Source of the DNA: Casuarina equisetifolia
Lineage: Eukaryota; Streptophyta; Magnoliopsida; Fagales; Casuarinaceae
Assembly (NCBI GenBank): GCA_028551475.1
Contig: CM052356.1
Coordinates: 17,263,884-17,327,883, forward strand
Length of the DNA: 64,000 bases
Direction of reading: 5' to 3'
Translations under genes and position numbers: made by a program
Notes under the pieces: generated by a model
Databases searched by the model: none
What the model was told of the DNA's origin: nothing
The model's input: the letters and a program-made list of their open reading frames with translations, nothing else
Shown here: positions 1-11,028 of the stretch, piece after piece
Layout of the letters: each line of letters begins with the position of its first letter
Position numbering within the stretch: position 1 is the stretch's first letter

Positions 1-591
1 AGTGATAGAAAGAAAGGATGAAGATTAAGGGCATTGCATATGTTCATATATCAGCAGCTGATAATTGAGTTGAAAGCGGACATATATGGATTCTGATGCT
101 CTAGCAAATGCGCAAGCACAATCTCTCCAGCCAAAATACAATGAAGACAAAGAATGAAGAAGGTCAGACAGGATAAACAATTAAATAAAACACCGATATA
201 AAAATGCAAACGATTTCTTAGCCAGATCTTCGAACTGGAGTACAAGCCAGGAACTTATCACAAAGTTGAAGGACAAAGACATAGTTCTTCATTGTTTGAG
301 ATATGAATACTATGGATCTGATCGAGGACGTAGGACCATTAGATGGTGTTCTTAAATACCCTGCATATCCAAGAAAAGGCTTGTTCCAAAAGAGCATGGG
401 ATATGAGTTTACATGTTAGCTATCTAAGGTCCCAAAAAACAGGTACATGAAGACCGTAATTAACCTATAGGTTTCTTATGTTGAGAAATATTCCGTATAT
501 ATCTCCATGGGAAACCACATCTTCCTACTTATAGTGAGAATAGAAGTAATCTAAAAGTAAAGCTAGTAGAACGTAAGCCAGCAAAGTTAAC

Positions 592-2737
592 CTGTAGGGA
601 AGCTCTTGCACTGGAAACTTCCTGTTGGAGCATTTGGACATCCTCAGACAGCTTCTCCTCAGTCTTTACAAGCCTCAGTTTGTTTTCCCTGGAACTCAAA
701 ATGGAGGACATCAAACTTTTTCTCAGCCCAACAGCTTCCTGGTATGCTTTTGCTTCCTCTGCAGAAACCCTGGAAAGTTCCCTCAACCTCGCCCCCTTTT
801 CTTCTTCCCGAGTAATATGCTCATCGATTTCCTCCTTTCTCATCGATAGAGCTTCACTTTCCAAGTCCATCTGAGAAAGACGTGTGCGCAAGTTATCATA
901 CTTTGCATCAACATTTGCTTGCATCTCCTGAAAACCAGAGACCACATTCACAATCCTTTCCTCAACTGCTTCGATGTTAGAATCATTTTCAGCAATCTCC
1001 TTTTCCTTCTGCTTCACTAATTCAAGTAGTTTTTCCAGTTCATCTGTTAGTATCTCCTTTTTCCTACAGAGAAGTTCTTTCTCCCTCCTGTCACCTTCAA
1101 TTAAATCCTCAATCGAATTATTTACAACTTGTCGAGCATCATTTATTATTTGAGATTCAATTTCTAACTCCATCTTCCTGATCTCCAGGTCTTCAGTTGA
1201 CGAAAGCCATTTGACCATCCCTTTTGAAGATGATACTTGTGCTGTCTCCAAGACTAGATCTGCATTATTTGCAGCTTCCTGGAAAGAAGAGACCAAAACT
1301 GAGGCTTTAATGAATTAGGATTTGATAGTTCATGAACCTCTCTGGTATAAGTATAGGTCAAATTTTAGACATGAACATTATTATGGACAATCAACACAAA
1401 TAATGGTGAGAACCGCACAAAGTTCAACCAAAATTAATTATAATATAAATAGATTACTTGCTTGTAGTTTTACTCGTAGAATTCTTTATCAGAAAAGTAG
1501 AATGCTTTACAAAAATGAATATGTAACTTCTTTTGGCGCATACCTTTGCGAAATGATCGAGCAGTGAGACGCATTGTTCCTCAGTAGCAATCTGGGCTTG
1601 CAAAGCCTCGTGCATCTTGGATTCAATAGCATCAGAGTCGGCTTCGGCATCTCTCAAGGCAATTAGATAAGTTCGTTTCTCGCTTTCGGCTGCGGCAAGG
1701 CTCTCGCTAACCCGCTCTGCCCTCTCGAAATCTTCAGCCTCACAGGCTTCTTCCAACTCCTTCTCCAGTTGGCGGTACTTGCTTGATGCCAGATTTACGT
1801 TCTCAGCGGCTTTTCTTTTTCTCCTAATGGAGTCCTTTCTGGCTGCAGATGCAGAGGCCACCAACTCTCGAGCGCGGTTGAGCTTCTCAGATATTTGGTC
1901 AGCAACATGGTCGAAATTTAAATGTGAAGAAGGGCTAGGCTTTTGGTCATCAACGGCAAAAACTCCTTCCTCTTCTTCTTCTTGATCTTCCTGTTGTTGT
2001 TGTGGTTGCAGAATTTGATCATCATGTTTTGATGGTTTTGCATCCTCAGAGACCAAATTATCCTGGGCAGGGGATCCACTAGGAGTCTGAACATGATCAT
2101 CAACAGCATCGGGGAGTGGGAGAGAAGGAGCATCCCTAGCGTATCCGATTCTCAAGCCACCTCGCTTTTTCTTTCTGGAAATCTGTCGGGAAAGGGAGAT
2201 TTCTCTAGCCGACGATGCAGTTGCTGGAATTGAAGAATCAACAGCAGCAGAAGAAGAGGAAGAAGTAGGGGATGGATGGGATCGGGATTGGGACTGGATC
2301 GGGGACTGGGACTGAGATAGGGGTTCGAGTGGAGTAACGATGGTGAGGTTAGAGAAGAGGTTCTCGTCAAGGGGCTGAGATGACGAAAATGAATTTGTAT
2401 ACGGTGAAGATGACTTTGATGCTGTACTTGGGGCATCAATTGGGATCGGAGGACCATGATGATCGTGATGCTCTTCATCTTCATCTTCTTCTTCCTCCTC
2501 TTCCTGTCTTTCTTCTTCGTCTTCTTCTTCTTCTTCTTCTTCTTCTTCTTCTTCTTCTTCTTCTTTATTGGGGTGCTCTTCTACAGCCAGTTGGGACGGA
2601 TCAAAGAGAACCATTCCCTCGAACAAGGAATCCATCTCTTCATCTCTTCCCTTTTCCTCCATTTCCCCGGAATTTCGGGTTAGAGATCGTCCTTCATTCC
2701 CCCTCCCAACTCCAAGCAAGGCACTCCCGTGCTCCAA
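592..2737 (-). CDS. UVR-motif / coiled-coil acidic protein, 5' part (gene runs off left edge)
   Basis: Two exons are visible: 2737..1544 (398 codons from the first ATG) and 1278..592 (229 codons), joined in phase 0 through a GT-AG intron (1543..1279). A further donor follows at 591/590 (CAG|GTTAAC), and I see no convincing next exon in the remaining 590 bases, so the C-terminus lies outside the window. The first exon encodes an acidic, low-complexity N-terminal half with a poly-Glu run, then Ser/Pro-rich sequence, a basic KKKR patch near the middle, and a UVR-like helical hairpin at about residues 323-347 (QLEKELEEACEAEDFERAER). The second exon is almost pure charged coiled coil. UVR motifs mediate protein-protein contacts in UvrB/UvrC and in unrelated eukaryotic proteins; the function here is unknown. 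An in-frame ATG at 2662 (MEEKGRDEE) is an equally plausible start. Confidence 0.75.
2521..2563. repeat. (CTT)n microsatellite encoding poly-Glu
   Basis: About fourteen uninterrupted CTT triplets on the plus strand read as GAA/GAG codons on the minus strand. They form the poly-Glu run near residues 59-72 of the UVR-motif protein. Imperfect CTT/CTC/CAT triplets on both sides (about 2470-2520) extend the acidic Glu/Asp tract. Confidence 0.9.
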
Positions 2738-3941
2738 CTCCGTGCTCTTGCTCTCTGAAAACCAGTAAAGATGATATCAAAATGATAAACAAAAGAAGGG
2801 GCCACGAGGGAAACTAGGGCCGATTTGTACAAGGCTGATCCATCAGGCCCCCTCATAAAACAATCAACACCTAAAACTCTCTCCCAATCTTCCACTCTAA
2901 GCCCAAATAGAAGGCCAGGCGAGCCTTGTTTGTAGTAATGGGCTCGGGACCTTCTCGTCAAAGTCATTCCGGAGCTGTTACAGGCAGGAATGATAAATGC
3001 AGATGAGGAGACCGTTTCATTAACGCAAAATACGAAGAAATTCGTGAAACCAATGATTGCAGGAACCGTAATGATGATGCCGGCGTCGTCGTTGACTCTT
3101 GAATTGAATATTCCGGTTGGATGCATATTTTCTTTATTATATCCGCGATTATGCTCCTCCTAGTGTATATGTTACTGTAGTGATGCTGACTGGGGCCTCA
3201 ATGTGCTCTCACCGCCATCTTTGGCGAACCCCGGATGGTGACCATGTTAATAATCGAGGGCTTCCCGCTCCACGCGGTTGCTAGCTGGCTTTGACTTGTG
3301 CACCCATCTTCCATGACAGTCTCTCAACGTGAGAGTTCACACCTTTGTACCTTCCTCATCGCCACATTCCTTGGCGGAAATTACCCTTTTGTTTATTTAT
3401 TCAATTTGTTTAATACCGTTATCATGCATGGACCTGCTTCCTTGTGCCTACAGTGACAGCACATCAACTTAGCTCCATGACTTCACGCTGCCGCCTCTTC
3501 CGCTCCACCGGCTCGGCTCCTTCCCTGCATTTATTAGGTTCATTTTATATTTTGTTAAAATGCAGTTAATAAGTTTAATATTATTTAATAATTTACTAGT
3601 GTGAACATATTAAGATATAGTAAATGAATTTCATTTTTAACACATCTCATGTGCTATGGAATGGGTTTGTAGAATGTTTGACAATTTCTAATTACTTGCG
3701 AGCGAAGCATCATAAAATAATCAGCTTCCATGGGAAGCCAATCGTCCGCGGCTCCGCCTCGGTTCATTTTCCTTTTCTTCCCCTCCATTCTTCACCACAA
3801 CACAACCATGCAGTGCGCAGTTCATTAATTGCGTGTTCTTCTACATCTATATATGGGGGGTCTGAGACTTTCTGGCCAAGATAAGAGGCAGATCGAAGGT
3901 ACATCAGGGGAGAGAAAGAGAAGCATAAGAAGAAAAAGGGC
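2738..3941. other. Divergent intergenic region between UVR gene and SAUR gene
   Basis: This holds the two promoter regions of divergently transcribed genes. An RY-type CATGCATG lies at 3423-3430 and a TATA-like sequence for the SAUR gene at 3847-3856. The minus-strand reading frame at 2680-3126 has no recognisable family signature and probably reflects the 5' leader of the UVR gene. I see nothing else here. Confidence 0.5.
3847..3856 (+). promoter_or_regulatory. Candidate TATA box of the SAUR gene
   Basis: CTATATATGG lies about 90 bases before the SAUR start codon, in a plausible position for a leader of about 60 bases. I saw no exact TGTCTC/GAGACA auxin response element next to it. Confidence 0.5.
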
Positions 3942-4298
3942 ATGAGGAGTGGCATTGTGAAGAAGCTGCTGTGCTGCGGAGCAAAGGGCTTCCGGGCGGA
4001 CTCAGATGCTATCCCGGAAGGTCACGTACCGGTGAACGTCGGTAAAGACATCGTCTACAAGTTTGAGATGGAAGCCAATTACCTAAACCACCCACTGTTC
4101 GAGAACCTGCTTCGGCTTTCCGAGGAAGAGGTCGGGTATTCCTACGACGGGGCTCTCAGGATAGCCTGCGAGATCGATCTCTTCCAATACCTTTTACATC
4201 TCCTCAAGAGCAGTAACCCCTCCGCCCATTACATGGAGCTTCCGGATCTCATTGCCAAGTTCCATACTGCCAACGCCAGACATTTACCTCGTCGGTAA
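3942..4298 (+). CDS. SAUR-like auxin-responsive protein
   Basis: A single uninterrupted frame of 118 residues, matching the intronless structure and small size typical of SAUR (SMALL AUXIN UP RNA) genes. The conserved SAUR core is clear: EGHVPVNVG (about residues 27-35), then NHPLFENLLRLSEEEVGYSY (about 49-68), then IACEIDLFQYLL (about 73-84). The N-terminus is short and basic with a Cys pair (KKLLCCG). Known SAURs inhibit PP2C.D phosphatases, activating plasma-membrane H+-ATPase and cell expansion. Whether this copy does so is inference; some subclades respond to stress hormones instead. It is divergent from the UVR gene. A long AT dinucleotide run begins five bases after the stop codon. Confidence 0.9.
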   Translation: MRSGIVKKLLCCGAKGFRADSDAIPEGHVPVNVGKDIVYKFEMEANYLNHPLFENLLRLSEEEVGYSYDGALRIACEIDLFQYLLHLLKSSNPSAHYMELPDLIAKFHTANARHLPRR

Positions 4299-4300
4299 CA

Positions 4301-4302
<2 letters not shown>

Positions 4303-4334
<32 letters not shown>
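4303..4334. repeat. (AT)16 microsatellite
   Basis: An uninterrupted AT run just after the SAUR stop codon, so in its 3' untranslated region. It can fold on itself and is likely length-polymorphic. Confidence 0.9.
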
Positions 4335-4336
<2 letters not shown>

Positions 4337-6138
4337 TTTCTCAAACATCTCTTCTTTCTAGTTCTTTGACATTTGATGTAATACTCAGGAGAGAGTGGAC
4401 AAACAAACGTTAACCAGTGCTCCTTTTGCACTATGGATAAATGAAAATTCCAAAGTTCATGATCTTGATGTTGGAAAAGCATGAATATTTCATATTTCAT
4501 CCCTTTCTTAAGACACGCTGAAAATTATTGGGAAAATACGAACCAACGACTTCTAATTTCTTGTTCTATTGTACATCTTTTCGACATAAGTCGAACTCCA
4601 TCGCTCTGTTAACCTCGATCCACTTCCAAGGGAACGCCCACCCTTAACTTCCCATTTCCTTGTTAAAATACATAATGCCTTCTTCAACACGCCTATGAGA
4701 TTTTCTTACAATCTCAACTACAGCTAATTAGCTAAATTTTTATTTGAAGCGGTTTCGTTTTTCTAAAATAAATTTAGAATTAAGATTTTGGATGTTATCT
4801 TTAAAAAAAAAAAAGGATGAAATAATTGTTTTAGTACAAAAGCATCTCTCATAGTTTATCCCAAGGGTGTTAGTAGTTCATTAATTTAAGTTCAATTAGA
4901 GCGATACATTTTAAAGACCAAAATCACTGTTGTTATACATTTTCTAGTTTCTTCCTTTTATACAAATTATCTCTATTTATCTCGATTCGTCTATGGTAAC
5001 ACAAATCAAAATCTTCTATTCCTATAAGGACCACGAAATCCAACTTTTGCAAACTCTTGCCGTTATTTATTAAAAGCATATAGATGTAAAGTCTTACATT
5101 GATTATGTACTACATAATCAAGTTATATGAGTGATCTTATCAATACTTATGAGGCAACAACTAAACAAAACAACCTTCTTTTTTTTTTTCAAATTGTTGC
5201 GAAGGGTATCGTTCATCCTATATAATTTATTACTTGAATACTGCAATACGATACGAATCTAAACAATGACATTATAGATTTAAACAAGAGATGTTACAAT
5301 AACATAATATGACAGTTAAGTCTTATTAAGAAAAAAGAAAAAAAAAAAAAAACGTTTAGTCTCCTGTTGAATGAACATTCATTAAGATGTATGTCTCCCA
5401 AATCTGATATTGGGTAATACATATTAAGTTAAAATTTTAAGTATAGGAAACTCAAATTGCAAACTTGGTTAACAATTTTTTAGTTAAAACAAGTATATTA
5501 GTGCTTTAAATAATCGAATGCAAAACCTTTCTCTCTTACAAGGTCTTGGATGATAAAAGTGATTGGACACCCTACACTTCAGTTAGTGATCAAGATTTGA
5601 TTATGAGGAGAGAAGTCAGGAAGAGTAACTGACGTTAAAGTTTTAAAGAGTAATTGAGGCTTCTCAGTTTGTAGACACCCAGAAGTGTTGGAAATCATTT
5701 CTTTTGGCAAGCAGGAACATTACTAATGGGTAACAAGCATGATCAAAGACCATCTCAGCAAACCTCGACGTATGTTAGAGAATTCATCGAAGGAAAGTGA
5801 AGCATAATATTGAATAAATATAAAACTCAGTAGCTTCAATTAACAGATAGATTTTACATATCATTTGTCACAAAATGATTATTATGCCCTGGCCTTAGCA
5901 CATACAAGTAATAAAAGAAATAATTTAGAAGACAATAAGAATTAAATAAAGGCACATAATGCAGTTTCTAAGATGTGTGTGATTGTCGGCAGATGAAGTC
6001 CAAAGTCCTGCTGCTAGGTGAACGAACAAATACAGACTAAAATGAATTGAAACACAAAAATAACTGTAATCCCTGGCCACATCCAAGACGACCACCCCCA
6101 ACCCAAAAACCCAACCTTGTCGACCAAAAATGGCCAAC
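4335..6138. other. AT-rich spacer between SAUR and sugar transporter
   Basis: AT-rich with several A or T homopolymers (for example near 4801-4814 and 5334-5352). It includes the 3' flanks of two convergent genes. I see no coding or structural RNA signal. Confidence 0.6.
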
Positions 6139-9021
6139 CTATTCTTTTGACTCACCAAGTTCAACATCCTTCACTGGAATCTTTTCCACCCCCTCCTTCA
6201 AAAGTCTTATTTCCTCTTCTGTCAGGCTGTTTTTCATATTGACAATCGGCTTGTTATTTGACTGCTTTTCAAGCTCTACGGCCCAACTATAGATTACCAT
6301 GCCAAGGACTGCAATAATCATCCCCATGATGTTCTTCAATGTAAGCTCAGAGTCAAACAGTAGCCAACCCAGCGTGAGGACACACACTGTTTTCATGTGA
6401 CCCAAAACCTGGAAGGAAACAGCCGAGAAGCGCCCAATGCAGAGGTACTGGCTCACGTTACAGAATACAGCTAGGGAGCAAGAAAGCAGAATAAATACCT
6501 ACATATATCCATACCATGTCCTTAGATACGCCACAAAATGTTTGCCGTGTAAAGATATCCATCAAAGCATACAGGAAAAATCTGAAAGCTCTAAATGGAA
6601 AGAAGAAGAGTTCTTACAAGGGCGCCAGCGGACATCTTGTAGTTTGCTATAAATTTTCCATTAAGGTAGAAATCAATAAATGGGCCAAGAAGAAGAAGAG
6701 AAACAGCTTGAATTGGGGCCGTCTTACTCAGCAATTCAAAAGATCCAATTGAGTACTTCTTCTGCAGAGAACCTATTGTCTGTTTCACAAAGAAATGATT
6801 CAGCTGTTAAGGGCAAACAACTCTAAATGCTTTCAATAGAATTCTAAAAGGCGAAGCTGTTTTCAAATGAATAAGTGAATTGTCCAGTATACACAGTGTA
6901 CATTTCATGCTTGAGGCTTTAAAGCAACAAGCCCCATAACGCTTCTTATGCACTGGCCAATCACACCCACGGTGTCGTTTGATATTTGAGGCCTTCTATG
7001 ATCTAGACCTATCCACTTTTAATGGCTTGAGCACCTAACCTCTAACCTCTAACCTCTAGTCACACAAGAAGCCCTCTGAAGACCATTTGGATACATAAAG
7101 ATTATAGGAATCTGACATTTACGCACATGCAACTTCTGTTAAGGATTACAGACATTTTACCGCACATTCAGTTAATATGCGACCACAACAGCTAATATTA
7201 CATATATTTGATATTCTATGTCCATAGGGATGAACACTAACCTAAAATATGAAGTCCTGTCGAAAGCACTTTAGCAGCCATTTTATAACTCCTTTTTCCT
7301 ATGAACCTCACACTAGCAATCTCACAGTTCAATTATGCACATCAAGAATCTTCCAAGATATGCATTCATACAGACTTCTGCATTAGATCCATAATTTTAC
7401 TACGTGTACCATCACCTACCACCTATCCTAGCCCAGGCATGCAACAGTACTAAGCAATGCAGAGATACACCACAAGAAAAGGAGTAGACCCTCAAGCAGT
7501 CAAGTAGATGATTTGCCTCAAGCACACTGAACATATCTCACAATTGTAAAGGTCTGAACCTAGAGATATCGCACACAGGATGAACACTCTCATAAACTAT
7601 ACCATGAGGCAATCTGATTAGTGAATTTTGGAATTCAGATAGAATAACGAGATTTCAAGTAATTACATAGACTAACTTGTATGATCTGGTCAAGAAAGCG
7701 CAAGAAGATGAAATACTTAAACAACAAAGGGACTGTAGACAAGGACATAATCGGCAGTACTACACAAAGAATCAAATTGTGAGTACGTTCAGATGACCAT
7801 CAGCCCAAGATGAAGCTTTTAAAGAGCTAATGCAAAATGAGAGATAACTAACACATATACTTACAATTTGCTGCAAAGATGTAGACAAAACCGCTACACA
7901 GGCACATATAAAACCTTTGGCATTAACTTTCACATCGGTGACAGTGCAAACCCCGACACCAATGACGACAACCACAACAGAAATTTTAACTTCCTTGGAG
8001 TACTGCTTGCTGTGAAGTATCCATTCCATGACACAAACCACCGGAATCATGCTGAGTTTTGAAATCTGTTTTAGATTCATAATAAGATCATTAGAGGCAA
8101 GCATTCAACATTCTTAAACTCAATCCACTTCAAATAAACACAAAGAAACATGGCGTCAAAAGATAATACACAATGACATTCTTTCATTTTTGGGCTACTC
8201 GAAAAGTAATTGAAATACTCAAACAAGACCAAAAATAAAAAATTGAAGATACTGAATAAAGGGTCTTTATTTCATACTTGGTAAAATCCGACAGAGTTGA
8301 GCATAAGGCTTAAGTTCATCCCTGTAATAGACATATTGGCAACAATTGAGAACCAGAGGAGCTCCCACATAGGAACATGCTTTGATGCAGAATAACCAGT
8401 AGCTTCTGAGACCAGACCAACCAATGCGGTCACGGCGAAGTGGAACCCAGTTAAAGTTGTTGCTGAAAAACCACAAGGCGTGATCAATATCAAACTGAAA
8501 GCAATGTGAACAGCGAGATGTAAAAATTCTGAAGTTACTCATCCTAATGCATTTGCCAGCCAGTGATAATGTGCCTTTTTTCCGGGTACAACAAAAGAAG
8601 CTGGCATTTTAATAAGCCGTCGTGATTCTAGGAGCTAAATGCAGAATCAGATTAAAAGCCCATCAGAAACACAAATAAACAAAGAAACATGAAATCTAGC
8701 GCAAGCCTCTTCTCTCTCTCCGAAAACTACAAAGAGAATGCAAGGGATCGTAATTGTTTTCACTTTCCATGGAAGATAAAAGAGAAGGTAGAACACCAGG
8801 GCAAGGTAAGGAGTTGGAGATCTGAGATCTAAAGCATGTAACAGAAAAATAAAAATAGCAAAGGAAACAAAGACAAGAGAGAAAGACTAACCAAAGCTGA
8901 ATGCGTAACCGTTTGCAGACATGAGCTGCTTGTTGGCCATGATAATTCCGACTGAACTGATGACGTTCATGGCCCATGCTCCAACATCCGACACCGGTGA
9001 CATTTTCTTCTCGTTCTCCAT
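6139..9021 (-). CDS. URGT: Golgi UDP-rhamnose/UDP-galactose transporter (URGT family)
   Basis: Five exons: 9021..8892, 8462..8278, 8065..7865, 6779..6618, 6498..6139, all with GT-AG junctions. They total 1038 bases (345 residues), the usual family length. The protein starts with [20 protein letters not shown], continues with [36 protein letters not shown] and [18 protein letters not shown], and ends with [18 protein letters not shown] and a charged tail ([10 protein letters not shown]). This is the hallmark of the plant NST-KT subfamily: about ten membrane segments and a conserved Lys-Thr (the KT of HMKTVCV). Family members exchange UDP-rhamnose and UDP-galactose for UMP across the Golgi membrane, feeding pectin and galactan synthesis. 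The individual paralogue number cannot be assigned. An upstream in-frame ATG at 9087 would add 22 charged residues and is less likely. Confidence 0.95.
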
Positions 9022-9067
9022 TATGAATTCCTCCCCTTTTTTCTTCTCTTTCTCTTCAATGAGGAGT

Positions 9068-9075
9068 TTATATAT
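9068..9075 (-). promoter_or_regulatory. Candidate TATA element upstream of URGT
   Basis: The minus strand reads TATATAAA about 47 bases before the ATG. If used, the leader would be very short. The alternative is that this is simply leader sequence and transcription begins beyond the GA/CT repeat. Confidence 0.3.
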
Positions 9076-9086
9076 ATGTATATCCA

Positions 9087-9087
9087 C

Positions 9088-9119
<32 letters not shown>
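9087..9119. repeat. (GA)n tract in the URGT leader/promoter
   Basis: A GA dinucleotide run with two interruptions, reading as CT on the gene strand. CT-rich leaders near the start site are common in plant genes. Confidence 0.75.
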
Positions 9120-9125
<6 letters not shown>

Positions 9126-11028
9126 ACGCAATCGGAGATCTGCTCTATAGGTAGCAGATCTCAAGGACAGAGTACCAAAATGAGAGTGGAGGAGAAGAGG
9201 TACAGGATAAGGTATGACACCGAAATTGGCTCTTCCTCTTCCTCTGCGCCTATCTTTGATCTAACTTTTGAATTTAATTTCCCAAAAAGAAGCAAAAAGA
9301 AGGTATCTTCTTCTCTATATAAATATCAATCAATCTAAAAAGAAAGCACTGTACCACGAAAGGAAAGAAACGAAAGGAGGAGGAAGGGAGGTGTCGGTGG
9401 TGAAAAGTCGCGGGCTATCTCCACGCCTTCCCACCCATGAATCAATCAATCTAGTCTGAAAAGTATAAGCAGGGAAGCCAGAGCTATCTATCTCTCCCCG
9501 CTCCTTCTCTTCTTCTTCTTCTCTCTCTCTCTCTCTCTCCCTCCCTCACTCCCTCTCTCTCTTAAAGCGCCAATGCCAATGCAAATTATCTTGGCGTCCT
9601 ATCTCTCCCCCATCCGTCAGTATCTTACGTCCATAAAAGAATAAACGTGACAACCTTCCCCGCCCTCTGCTCGAATTTTCTTTTTACATCATACGTTTCT
9701 TATTCTTGAAAAAGAAGCTGTTTACATTAAAATTTTGAATCCCTTGCCGCTCCACTAATTCAAGCTCTGACTTTTCATGAATTAAATAACTAATGAAGAG
9801 TAACATCAAAGTCACTCACCGCTTTAATTTACCCCATCTTTTCCGATAAGGTACTCAAAATTAAATGACAATCTCTAAATAGTGTTACTGAATGGTTTTA
9901 TTTCATGAGAAAGTTTGGAAGGAAGCGAAGAAGAGTAGTTGGCCTGCAATTGAGGCGACGCTAGACATCATAAAGAGTGGGGATGACAATTTAGTTGAAT
10001 TCCGTTCGTAAAGGAGCAAGTTTAGGACCAACTATGGTCACAATTTTAAGCTTTTACATAAAGGTGTGTGGGTACTACAGTTCCGATACAAGAAAGGAAT
10101 ATCAGTTTTGGAACATCTTTAAGCGTGGAATATGTTATTAAGGATTTCGATTATATCAAATTAATTAATGTCCGGATCTTATTTCAACCACACGCGTTGC
10201 TGTTCCGCTTTTTGCCGTCCATTCCTCTTTATTTTGTAATTTTCTTCGGTACGAACCAAGGCCGTCTCGTTTCCGTCGCTTGCCGAGGTTGTCAGCCATC
10301 GCTATGCTGTAATATGAAGGGTTAAGATCAATCAGAGTTGCTAGGTAATCATTTTCTTTTTTATATGTTTTTTGTCCTGGCGGGGCAAATAAAAAATAAG
10401 AAAAGCCAAGGGTAGATCGGGGAGGAGAGCTCGTCTTGATCAGATCAGCCAAAATGGAAAATGTTAACCGCAACAAGATTTTTCCATTTTTATTATTTTA
10501 TTCGTGATGCACTTTTTCTGTTTGAATTTATGATTCGTTTCACCACCTCCCCCAGCGCTACTCTCTCGCACTTCGTTGTATGAGGCTCTGGTTTTGAGGC
10601 AAAACGAGACACGTCTGAAGCTCATACTCGCATGTTGATTTATGAAATGAGTAGTATTTCTTTGTCTGAATTATATGTGATACATTGATCTCAAACGACC
10701 GAAGGAACAAGCAAAATCTTCAAAACTAATCCGAAGCTGTGAACCAAAATACAAAGATCGACACTCCATCGAAACACTTCATTCACATCAAATGGCAGCC
10801 AATCGCAACTACCTGGTGACGGTGAAAAACACTACCTTCTACAACCCATGTCCCCCTCTATGTATACAATTATTGTCTTTCCATAGATACATTACAGCAT
10901 GCCCTCTCAGCCAGAGGTGGGATGTGCTTTCCAGCACAATAATCAATTCATACAACCACAACATCGACACATACGATAGGATATTATACACGATAAGCAT
11001 TCCGGACAGTCACCAAACTCTTCCATCG
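9120..11028. other. Spacer between URGT promoter and DnaJ 3' end
   Basis: It contains the upstream region of URGT, with a long TC-rich tract at about 9505-9562 that is probably a promoter pyrimidine patch, and the 3' flank of the DnaJ gene. Short frames here (for example 10165-10476) show no family signature. I see no further gene. Confidence 0.55.

Noticed and set aside
2680-3126. 148-codon minus-strand frame upstream of the UVR-motif gene
   Set aside because: No family signature, and it overlaps the likely leader and first codons of the real gene. A regulatory upstream frame cannot be excluded but nothing supports it.
10165-10476. 103-codon minus-strand frame between the URGT and DnaJ genes
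   Set aside because: Composition is not protein-like, there is no recognisable domain, and the frame is of a length expected by chance.
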